NCBI GenBank assembly: GCA_002197545.1
Contig: NFUO01000759.1
Span: 1 to 23,576, forward strand
Source of the DNA: Acidobacteria subdivision 2 bacterium RH1 MAG20
Lineage (GTDB): Bacteria > Acidobacteriota > Terriglobia > Terriglobales > Acidobacteriaceae
Length of the DNA stretch: 23,576 bases
Direction of reading: 5' to 3'
Below are positions 16,534-23,237 of the stretch, piece after piece. A program made the position numbers and the translations under genes. The notes under the pieces were generated by a model. The model worked only from the letters and a program-made list of their open reading frames with translations, was not told the DNA's origin and searched no databases. How positions within the stretch are numbered: the stretch's first letter is position 1; every line of letters begins with the position of its first letter.

Positions 16534-17571
16534 TCAGTTCAGCTTGTTGCGCTGCGCCTCCGCGACCTGTTCGTTGATCGGGGTGTAGGCTCCGTCATCG
16601 ACTACGGCCCGCATACCTTCCCGACTCAGGATGTAACGGACAAACTCCTTCACCTTCGGATCCACCGGAGTGCCGGGTTTGCGATTGATATAGAGAGTGG
16701 AAAAGCGGTGGAGCGGATAGCTGTGGTCCCAGATCGTCTCCGGGGTGGCGAGGACGAAGGGGTCGCCAGCGTGTTCGGCAAGGCCGACCTGCTTAACCTC
16801 AGGATTGGTGTAGAGGAGATTTGCGAAGGCGATCCCGTCGGGGTCCTTGGCGAGCGCCTTCAGGATGTAAACTCCGGCGTTGATCACCTCACCCTTGGCG
16901 TCGTGGCCGTTGTCGAAGTCCTTGAGATCTGCGTTCCATGTGCCGGAGTCATGTAGTACCACGCGACCGAAATAACCGGCCATCCCCGTATCGAATTGAT
17001 ATCCATAGACGTGAATCGGATGGCTCGCAATAGGCCCGGTCAATCCGAGGTCGCCCCAGGTACGGATGGCTTTGCCGCCTGGGCCTGCGCAACCGAAGAT
17101 CGCCTGGGCCTGCGCCATGGTCAATCCTTTAAGCGGATTCGAGATATCGGTGAAGACCTCAAGAGAGAAGGTCTTGTGCGGCGTGCCGAAAGAACCGGAG
17201 CTGATCTCGATGCCAAGCGGTTCGTAGCCAAAGCGGCCCTTGAAGCCGCGAATCTCCGAGCGATAGCCTTCTCGCCCGATAAAAGAGATATCGGCAATTC
17301 CTGTGGTGATGCCCGCCATCGCGGCTTCGGTCCCGGGAAGATTCGTCGTGAAGGTGACGTCCGGCTGGAACTTCTGAAATCCCTCCTGCCACTGCTTCAT
17401 CAACGCCGGGATGTAGTTGTTGCCGTAGACGCGAATCACGCCTGAGACGCGCTGTTGTGGTTTATACATCTGAAGGCTCGACACATCATGATGCTGCGGC
17501 AGTTGCGCTGAAGCAGTGGAGCACGCGATGGCGGCGATGGCGAAGCCGGAAAGGAGGGGTTTAAGGTTCAC
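16534..17571 (-). CDS. PstS-like periplasmic binding protein 9
   Basis: Encodes 345 residues with a GTG start whose bases overlap the stop of copy 10 (GTGA), and AAGGAG 8 nt upstream, so it is translated as part of the copy 11-10-9 unit. Signal peptide about 1-23 (LLSGFAIAAIACSTASAQ); a cysteine at 17 leaves a weak lipoprotein possibility, but no good lipobox is seen. Landmarks: VIRVYGNNYIPALMKQW (45-61), PGTEAAMAGITTGIADISFIGR (79-100), DISNPL, IFGCAGPGGKAIRTWGDLGLTGPI (158-181), SHPIHVYGY and FVRYILSREGMR. The anion-loop position is YGYQFDTGMAGYFGR. A Cys in the insert is unusual among the copies. Ligand unknown. Confidence 0.83.
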   Translation of the reverse strand: MNLKPLLSGFAIAAIACSTASAQLPQHHDVSSLQMYKPQQRVSGVIRVYGNNYIPALMKQWQEGFQKFQPDVTFTTNLPGTEAAMAGITTGIADISFIGREGYRSEIRGFKGRFGYEPLGIEISSGSFGTPHKTFSLEVFTDISNPLKGLTMAQAQAIFGCAGPGGKAIRTWGDLGLTGPIASHPIHVYGYQFDTGMAGYFGRVVLHDSGTWNADLKDFDNGHDAKGEVINAGVYILKALAKDPDGIAFANLLYTNPEVKQVGLAEHAGDPFVLATPETIWDHSYPLHRFSTLYINRKPGTPVDPKVKEFVRYILSREGMRAVVDDGAYTPINEQVAEAQRNKLN

Positions 17572-18641
17572 TGTAGGGACTCCTTTGCCTTGGCAGCGAG
17601 ATCGGAGGAGAGGGGCAGATAGCCTCCAGTTCGCGCGACAATCGCCTGGCCCTCGGGGCTGACGATGTAATTCAGAAACGCGGCGACCTTGGCGGGCACC
17701 GCAGACTTAGGCTTTCGATTGGCATAAACATACACGGTGCGACTGAGCGGGTAGGTGCCGGCCGTGATGGTCTCGGGTGTTGGCAGCACCGCCGCCGCGG
17801 AATCCGCGCCAGAGAGCGGAATTGCCTTGAGACCGACCGCTGGCAGCAGCGAGAGACCGAGTCCATACCTGTCTTTTACAACGGCGGCCGCGATCTGCTG
17901 TTCGGCGCTCAGCCTAGGCTGATTATGAAACAGATGCAGATTGCAGGAGAACTTTTGCGAGCCTCTCAGCGCAGCGCGCTCGAAGAATTGAATCTCTGCG
18001 GTCTGAATAGCAAAGCTGTACAGCCGAATAGGCTGCGCTGACCACTCGCCGGTCAGCCCGAGATCGCCCCACGTCTTGTAACTCCGATTCCCAAGCCGGT
18101 GGTCGGCGTCGAAGATGCCATCCAACTCCTGCAGCGTGAGATGGGTCAGCGGATTCGCCCGGTTGACGTAAACCACGAGGGCCGGGACGTGATGCGGGGT
18201 TGAGACCGAGCCCTGGGCCACCGGAATGGCGAATGGATCGTAGCCCGTCCCCTGCTGGAACGCGTCGACCTCGATGAAGCTGGCTGGACGATCGAGAATA
18301 GCCAAATCCGCGACCCCGGTGTAGATGCCGCCCAGCCCGCTGGCATCTCCATAAAGGGTGTCCTCGAAGCGGGCGTTCGGATGAGACTTCCGGAACCCGT
18401 TCTGCCAGGCAGTCAGAAGCGTCTGAATATAGTCCTGCCCACGATGGCCGTGACCCCAAACCCGGATAGTCCCTGCGGCTTGCCTACCCGGTGCATTCAT
18501 GCTGCTTTGGGCATGACAGAAAATCGTCGCAGAAACGACGAGAGCCAGCGTGAAAACCTCGCGGAAGCGCTTGCGAGCAGAATATAGTCCCTTCGTTCTG
18601 TCGAGGGCTGCGGCTCGGGGGATACAGCGAAATGAGAACAT
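17568..18641 (-). CDS. PstS-like periplasmic binding protein 10
   Basis: Encodes 357 residues from the ATG at 18641; an in-frame TTG at 18647 is possible and neither has a clear ribosome binding site. The basic, long N-terminus (SARKRFREVF) leads into TLALVVSATIFCHAQ (31-45), the signal peptide. Landmarks: GTIRVWGHGHRGQDY (57-71), GDASGLGGIYTGVADLAILDR (98-118), NRANPL, DGIFDADHRLGNRSYKTWGD (174-193), LGLTGEWSAQPIRLYSF and FLNYIVSPEGQA. The anion-loop position is YSFAIQTAEIQFFER. Its start is 110 bp after the end of copy 11 and it overlaps copy 9. Resembles copies 2 and 6 in the first half. Confidence 0.8.
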   Translation of the reverse strand: MFSFRCIPRAAALDRTKGLYSARKRFREVFTLALVVSATIFCHAQSSMNAPGRQAAGTIRVWGHGHRGQDYIQTLLTAWQNGFRKSHPNARFEDTLYGDASGLGGIYTGVADLAILDRPASFIEVDAFQQGTGYDPFAIPVAQGSVSTPHHVPALVVYVNRANPLTHLTLQELDGIFDADHRLGNRSYKTWGDLGLTGEWSAQPIRLYSFAIQTAEIQFFERAALRGSQKFSCNLHLFHNQPRLSAEQQIAAAVVKDRYGLGLSLLPAVGLKAIPLSGADSAAAVLPTPETITAGTYPLSRTVYVYANRKPKSAVPAKVAAFLNYIVSPEGQAIVARTGGYLPLSSDLAAKAKESLQ

Positions 18642-18751
18642 GGGCAATCCGTGGAACGGTTCCGGTAGACCGATTTGACAGTTCGTTCAGCTTCAGCACT
18701 ACCTACACAAACACAGGCAGCAAGGGCACTTCTCTCCAGGCAGCGCCTTAC

Positions 18752-19852
18752 CTACTCAATCTTCTTGAGTTGTTCGTCGATCACGCTCTGCGGAAGCGGA
18801 TAGTACATTCCAAAATTCTTCACGTCTTCCTGGCCTTCGCGGCTCAAGATGTATCGCATGAACTCTCTCGCACGAAAGTCCATCGGCTTGCCCGGCTCTC
18901 GATCGATGTAAATGTACGCATCTCGTTTGAAAGGGTAGGTACGGTTCTGAACGTTGGCCTCGGTAAGGGGAACATATGGCCCCCCGTTCTCGGAGAGATC
19001 GATCTGCTTTACGTCCGGGTAGTTCTTGGAATGAAGAATCGGACCCCAGGCGATGCCGAACTTGTCCCCGGAGAGCGCTTCGTACATGCGCTCACTCGCG
19101 ACCTTCTCTCCAGCGGCACCGGGAACGATCTCCTTGGCCTCGACATATTCTTTGTAGTTTTCATTCCACTTGTCCGACCAGTGGAACACTTTGCGCTCGA
19201 AGGCGATCTCGAACCCCGGAGCAACGTATCCATAGGTCTGAATAGACTTGTTGGCCCACTCCCCGGTCAGGCCGAGCTGACCCCATGTGCGGATATTCTC
19301 AGATGCCGGCCGAGCGTACTTGCTCGTATAGAAGATCCCGTCCCAGCCCCCCGTGCGCTCCGCTCCGAAGACCTGATCGAGCTGCTTCATGGTCAGCTTC
19401 GTCAAGGGGTTATCTTTATTGACGACGATCTGGATCGCCCAAAGCGATCCGCGCACTTCATAACCTCCGGTGGCGACCGTAATCTCGGCCGGCATGTAGT
19501 GCTTCACCTCGTAAAAGGGAAGCAGATCACTGACCTTAGCGTCATCGCCAGCCGGAGCGACATCCACTCCAAGAAGGTAGAGTCCCGCGATCGCGCCCTC
19601 GCTGGACATGGTGAAGTTATTGGCAAAGGTCACATCCGGATGGAAGCGCGTGAAACCCTTCTCCCACACCTCGACCTGTCCCTTAAGCGCACCGCCAAGG
19701 ACACGGATAGCCCCCTGGACCTTGACGTCTGGCTTGTACGGTCTTAGCTGCGATGGGTCGAATATCTGAGCCTTGAGAGGAGTTCCAAGCCCGAAGAGTG
19801 TAACGAAAACGGCTGCAACTGCCTGGGTTGTCCTTAGAATGCTTCGATTCAT
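18752..19852 (-). CDS. PstS-like periplasmic binding protein 11 (long-insert type)
   Basis: Encodes 366 residues from the ATG at 19852, which has GAGAGGAA just upstream and gives a clean signal peptide (MNRSILRTTQ AVAAVFVTLFGLG, cleavage near LKAQ). A GTG at 19909 would add 19 residues with no signal-like character. Landmarks: GAIRVLGGALKGQVEVW (47-63), MSSEGAIAGLYLLGVDVAPAG (82-102), NKDNPL, QVFGAERTGGWDGIFYTSKYA (160-180), RPASENIRTWGQLGLTGEW and FMRYILSREGQED. The GGW insert links it to copies 1, 4 and 12. Anion-loop position: YGYVAPGFEIAFER. Tyr and Trp are rich around HWSDKWNENYKEY. The phased element at 19930-19967 lies 78-115 nt upstream. Confidence 0.84.
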   Translation of the reverse strand: MNRSILRTTQAVAAVFVTLFGLGTPLKAQIFDPSQLRPYKPDVKVQGAIRVLGGALKGQVEVWEKGFTRFHPDVTFANNFTMSSEGAIAGLYLLGVDVAPAGDDAKVSDLLPFYEVKHYMPAEITVATGGYEVRGSLWAIQIVVNKDNPLTKLTMKQLDQVFGAERTGGWDGIFYTSKYARPASENIRTWGQLGLTGEWANKSIQTYGYVAPGFEIAFERKVFHWSDKWNENYKEYVEAKEIVPGAAGEKVASERMYEALSGDKFGIAWGPILHSKNYPDVKQIDLSENGGPYVPLTEANVQNRTYPFKRDAYIYIDREPGKPMDFRAREFMRYILSREGQEDVKNFGMYYPLPQSVIDEQLKKIE

Positions 19853-19929
19853 GGTTCCTCTCAACCTGTATTGCTTTAGAGCGGCGGCGAAACTGCATTT
19901 AGGCCGCACAAAAAGAATGCTGACCGAGA

Positions 19930-19967
19930 ATGAACATCGACTGAAGACGATATAAAGATTTCTTCAT
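19930..19967 (-). promoter_or_regulatory. 11-bp-phased operator-like element upstream of PstS-like 11
   Basis: Plus strand: ATGAA (19930), CTGAA (19941), ATAAA (19952), TTCAT (19963), 11 bp apart. Toward the gene it reads ATGAA-N6-TTTAT-N6-TTCAG-N6-TTCAT, one mismatch from the pattern in the second unit. It begins 78 nt upstream of the chosen ATG, in the same place as at copies 7 and 12, which also supports that start. Confidence 0.55.
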
Positions 19968-19995
19968 CTTGCGACTCGCAGCAGCGGCGGCTCGC

Positions 19996-21150
19996 CTATT
20001 CAAGCTTCTTCAGTTGCTCTTCAACGGCTGCTTTCGTCAGCGGAAGGTACTTCCCATCCTTTGCAATCGCCTCCTGTCCCTCCCGGCTGAGAACGAAACG
20101 CAGGAACTCCCGCAGCTTGGGGTCGACAGGCTTGCCGGGCTCGCGATCCAGGTAGTAGTACACCTCGAGCAGCAGTGGATACGTGCGGTTCTGGATGTTT
20201 TCGATACTGAGATCGACATACGGATCGTCGGGCTTATCGGCCAGCGCGAGAGTCTTCGTCTGTGGGTTCAGGAACATCACCCCGCTATATCCAATGCCGT
20301 ATGGGTCTTTCGCAAGATCGAGCATCAACTGCTCTGCAGCGATCTTGAGGGCGCCATCGGGACCCGCAAAGTTCGCGTACTCCTGGAGTGCCTCGTTCCA
20401 CTTATCGCCGCCATGGAACACGATCTGCTGAAAATCTCGCGCCATCCCATATTCAAGGTTCAGGCCATACACATGGATCGGCGCATTCTTCCATTTGCCG
20501 GTAAGCCCAAGCTGGCCCCATGTGCGAATGTTGGCGGAGGCGGGGCGACCAGCCTCCGGATGCCATGTCGTCCCTTGGTACCCGCCTGTACGAGCGGCCC
20601 CAAAGATACCGTCGAGCTGTTGAACTGTCAGCCTGGACAGAGGATTATCCTTGTTCACCACAACTGCCAGCGCCGGGCTCCACCCCGGCACATTATAGGA
20701 ACCTGTAGCGATCAAAATCCGAAGCGGCTCATGATTGAAGGCCCGTTCGTACAGTTCTTCGTCAGAGAAGGAGAAGAGCCGGCAAGCCGCAAGATCCGCG
20801 ACGCCCGTCGCCAGCGCCGGTGCGGCTTCAAGCGCAGACCGCATGTTGTAATCAAACCTTATATTGGGCTGGTACTTGTGAAAAGCAGCCTCCCAGTAGT
20901 CGTTCAAATTGCTGTCCGCGAAGTAGTTCGAACCCCATTCACGGATCGTTCCGGAGACCTGCCCCTCAGGCTTGTACACCGGCAGGTCCGAGAGGTCCCA
21001 TGGGTGCGTATAGTAGACCTTCTTCGCGCGACCCAGCACATGAGCGCTCCGGGCCTTCTGGACGTCCAGGCCATTCCGCTCCTGCGCCCTCACCGTGACT
21101 GCGAACGCTGGAATCAGCGCGAGAAGTAGATAGACCAGTTGTTTCCGCAC
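19996..21150 (-). CDS. PstS-like periplasmic binding protein 12 (long type)
   Basis: Encodes 384 residues with a GTG start and AGGAG 10 nt upstream. Signal peptide about 1-23 (LVYLLLALIPAFAVTVRAQ). Long subtype like copies 1 and 4: an N-terminal extension with VYYTHPWDLSDLPVYKPEGQ (45-64), SGTIREWGSNYFADSN (66-81), VNKDNPL, DGIFGAARTGGYQGTTWHPE (180-199), NIRTWGQLGLTGKW and FLRFVLSREGQEA. The anion-loop position is YGLNLEYGMARDFQQ, the nearest match being YGLNLRY in copy 1. First gene of the minus arm, mirroring copy 1 on the plus arm. The phased element at 21219-21256 lies 69-106 nt upstream. Confidence 0.85.
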   Translation of the reverse strand: MRKQLVYLLLALIPAFAVTVRAQERNGLDVQKARSAHVLGRAKKVYYTHPWDLSDLPVYKPEGQVSGTIREWGSNYFADSNLNDYWEAAFHKYQPNIRFDYNMRSALEAAPALATGVADLAACRLFSFSDEELYERAFNHEPLRILIATGSYNVPGWSPALAVVVNKDNPLSRLTVQQLDGIFGAARTGGYQGTTWHPEAGRPASANIRTWGQLGLTGKWKNAPIHVYGLNLEYGMARDFQQIVFHGGDKWNEALQEYANFAGPDGALKIAAEQLMLDLAKDPYGIGYSGVMFLNPQTKTLALADKPDDPYVDLSIENIQNRTYPLLLEVYYYLDREPGKPVDPKLREFLRFVLSREGQEAIAKDGKYLPLTKAAVEEQLKKLE

Positions 21151-21218
21151 GGCAGTGTTCTCCTGTATCTCCGCATCGAAATCAAAACCAGAGGCACAGA
21201 GAAGTCTGAGGAACCCAG

Positions 21219-21256
21219 ATGATTCCCGTCTGAAGATGGAATGAAATGCCTTTCAT
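21219..21256 (-). promoter_or_regulatory. 11-bp-phased operator-like element upstream of PstS-like 12
   Basis: Plus strand: ATGAT (21219), CTGAA (21230), ATGAA (21241), TTCAT (21252), each 11 bp apart. In gene direction: ATGAA-N6-TTCAT-N6-TTCAG-N6-ATCAT. The central 16 bp form an inverted repeat (ATGAAATGCCTTTCAT). It overlaps the stop codon of the PepSY-TM gene. Confidence 0.6.
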
Positions 21257-22349
21257 ACAACCACGCTATCCGACTTTGCCTGAAGCGGCTGGCTGGCTTT
21301 GCGCGGACGGCGTCGCTTGCGAAACCAGAAGAGTGGGCCCGTCACGGCGAGCACCGGCAGAACCAGGCTCATTACGCAAAGCAGAATCCTCCCGGTCAAA
21401 CCGAAAAAGTCGCCGGTATGTAGCTCATGGTTCCACTGGCGAAAGAACCTCGTCGTCGTCGTCGCGCTGCGGGAGGTCTGCTTCCACAGCACCGCTCCAC
21501 TGTACGGATCGATAAGAAGGTTCGTGCGGCCGAGCGGCGTATGGTCCTCCGGATACTTCATCCAGATGCGATACATCCCATGCCCTTTGGGAAACTATCT
21601 TCCACCGAGCGCCTCGCCATACCTGTGTCCGCTGGGCTGCTATGAAACTCAGGTTCGGTGTCGCTGATGTGCAGGGCTTGGTTCGCCGCAGGAAGCAGTG
21701 TCGGCTCCCATCGGATCACCACCCCGGTCACTCCGAACAGCAGCAGGAAAAGAAAAGAATAAAACCCCAGTGCGTTGTGCAGGTCGAAGGTAATCCGGCG
21801 CGAAGACGCTTGCCAGTTCACCGCAAGGATTTTTCGCGGCCACCACAGAATCACGCCCGTCAGACTGAGCAGAATCAGCAGCGCAGCCGTGACCCCCAGC
21901 ACCGTGCTCCCCCACCTGTCCTCCCCCGTCATCAGGTTGGTATGCAGATTGTGGACCGCCGCGGTAAATGTCAGCCCGGTATGCTCCCCCAGAATCCTGC
22001 CCCTGTACTGATCCAGATAGACGGTAGTGCCGGACTTCTTTGCGGCAGCCACCAGCGCCGTATACGCCAGATCTGGCGCAGCAGAATACGGAGACAGCGT
22101 CAGCCTGGTCACGCGTGCCCCATGATACGGTGCCTCCGCAACCCGCACAAGCTCATCGAGCGGAACTCGCGCAGCCTGTGGCTGCACGTAGTTCAGCTTG
22201 TGATTCAGCAGACGATCGAATGGGTACTCAAACGACAGGATGCTGCCCGTCAGGCCGAGCAGCAGCAGCAACGGAGCCGCAGCCAGCCCCGTGTATAGAT
22301 GTATCCATTCGAGAGTTCCTTGAAATTTGGTCACGATAATGGGGTCCAA
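21253..22349 (-). pseudogene. PepSY-associated TM protein, frameshifted
   Basis: The product is split over two frames: 22349 to 21558 (263 residues) and 21576 down to 21253 (107 residues). Together they give a complete PepSY-TM protein with four membrane helices: WIHLYTGLAAAPLLLLLGLTG, VLGVTAALLILLSLTGVILWW, ALGFYSFLFLLLFGVTGVVIRW and LCVMSLVLPVLAVTGPLFWF, and periplasmic PepSY-like loops (LIDPYSGAVLW). The break is at FPKGMG/MYRIWMKYP; one extra base in the GGG run near 21577-21580 would restore one frame. Family members are inner-membrane proteins often found with TonB receptors and iron uptake. The start (TTG 22349, or GTG 22334) has no good ribosome binding site. It could be a real pseudogene or a sequencing error. 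Confidence 0.75.
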
Positions 22350-22370
22350 TCGTTTCGCTCAACCACAATG

Positions 22371-22408
22371 ATGACGGCGTCATGGTCTGCGCTTCCTCGG
22401 GTCATGAC
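22371..22408 (-). promoter_or_regulatory. Possible palindromic sites upstream of the PepSY-TM gene
   Basis: In the short gap between the small secreted protein gene and the PepSY-TM gene are ATGACGGCGTCAT (22371-22383, 5-bp arms, 3-nt centre) and GTCATGAC (22401-22408). GTCAT units at 22379 and 22401 are 22 bp apart, twice the pitch of the phased element. Candidate regulatory sites only. Confidence 0.2.
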
Positions 22409-22427
22409 ACCATGGGTCGCGGTTGCA

Positions 22428-22964
22428 TTAAGCAGGACCGAAAAGACGTTGCGCATTGGGAAGCTGGGCTTGCATCTCCCTGCGAATCTCCTGCGCAATC
22501 TTCTCCAGAGCGGCTTTATCATCGCCTTGCTTATAGCGGAAGACGATGCCAATGGCTCCTATGATCTTGCCTGACTTGTCACGGAGTGGGGTCTGGTCTT
22601 CGAAGTGGATGCCTTCCTTGTTGACCTCGAGATTATCTTTGCCAGTTCGTATGCATCGCAGATCATCTTCGTCACCCAGCTTCCCAATGCGTCCGAAGTT
22701 CGAAGCGATGATGTCGTACCTTGGAGCGCCGGCGTGGATAGCGAGGAGAAGCACCTCGGGGTGTTTTGCAAGAGCTTCATCGACGAGCTTCTGCGCGAAG
22801 GGAGCCGCCTTATGGAAATGCGGGTCCATCTCCTTCGGTTCGGGCGTACGCAGATGCGCGGCGGCCTCTGTGCGGGACTCCTGGGCTTGTGCCGTGGAGG
22901 TGCTCAGGGCGACGCTCAGGGTTGCGGCCGCAGATAAAGCTACCAGGACATTCAGCTTCTTCAT
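22428..22964 (-). CDS. Small secreted protein with a cache/PAS-like domain
   Basis: Encodes 178 residues from the ATG at 22964, chosen because GAGGAAA lies about 7 nt upstream; an ATG at 22979 has no such site. A signal peptide (MKKLNVLVALSAAATLSVALSTSTAQAQ) is followed by a soluble domain of about 150 residues. The segment IHFEDQTPLRDKSGKIIGAIGIVF looks like the central strands of a cache or PAS-type sensor domain (D-x-S/T-G-K-I-I-G-x-I-G). No transmembrane helix or output domain follows, so it would be a free periplasmic ligand binder or sensor partner. The name is inferred from pattern only. It has the phased element upstream (23137-23174), linking it to the PstS-like genes. Confidence 0.65.
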   Translation of the reverse strand: MKKLNVLVALSAAATLSVALSTSTAQAQESRTEAAAHLRTPEPKEMDPHFHKAAPFAQKLVDEALAKHPEVLLLAIHAGAPRYDIIASNFGRIGKLGDEDDLRCIRTGKDNLEVNKEGIHFEDQTPLRDKSGKIIGAIGIVFRYKQGDDKAALEKIAQEIRREMQAQLPNAQRLFGPA

Positions 22965-23136
22965 GTTCGATTTCCTCATTTTTACTTCGAGATTCGATCT
23001 TCAAATTGGGTATGGTTGGGATTGCCGGGACTTGGAATCTGCAATGACAGTACCGCCGAACAGACGAAGCAACCTTGTCTCCGATCAGGCCGATTATCAG
23101 TGCAGGATAGTGCCGAATCCATTAATTGCTCCCCGA

Positions 23137-23174
23137 ATGAAGCAGCCATGAATCTCTAATGAAAAATGTTTCAC
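23137..23174 (-). promoter_or_regulatory. 11-bp-phased operator-like element upstream of the small secreted protein
   Basis: Plus strand: ATGAA at 23137, 23148 and 23159, then TTCAC at 23170, all 11 bp apart. In gene direction: GTGAA-N6-TTCAT-N6-TTCAT-N6-TTCAT, three perfect direct repeats. It is the clearest copy for showing the pitch, but lies 173-210 nt from the start, farther than the others. Confidence 0.55.
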
Positions 23175-23237
23175 GAGGCACGAGGTAAATACCCAGACGA
23201 GGTTGAGTTGGCAAATCCCGCAATGAGGATACTTTTT

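Noticed and set aside
18642..18751. A phased element upstream of PstS-like 10
   Set aside because: TTGAC at 18675 and TTCAG at 18686 have the pitch but too many mismatches; copy 10 is probably transcribed with copy 11.
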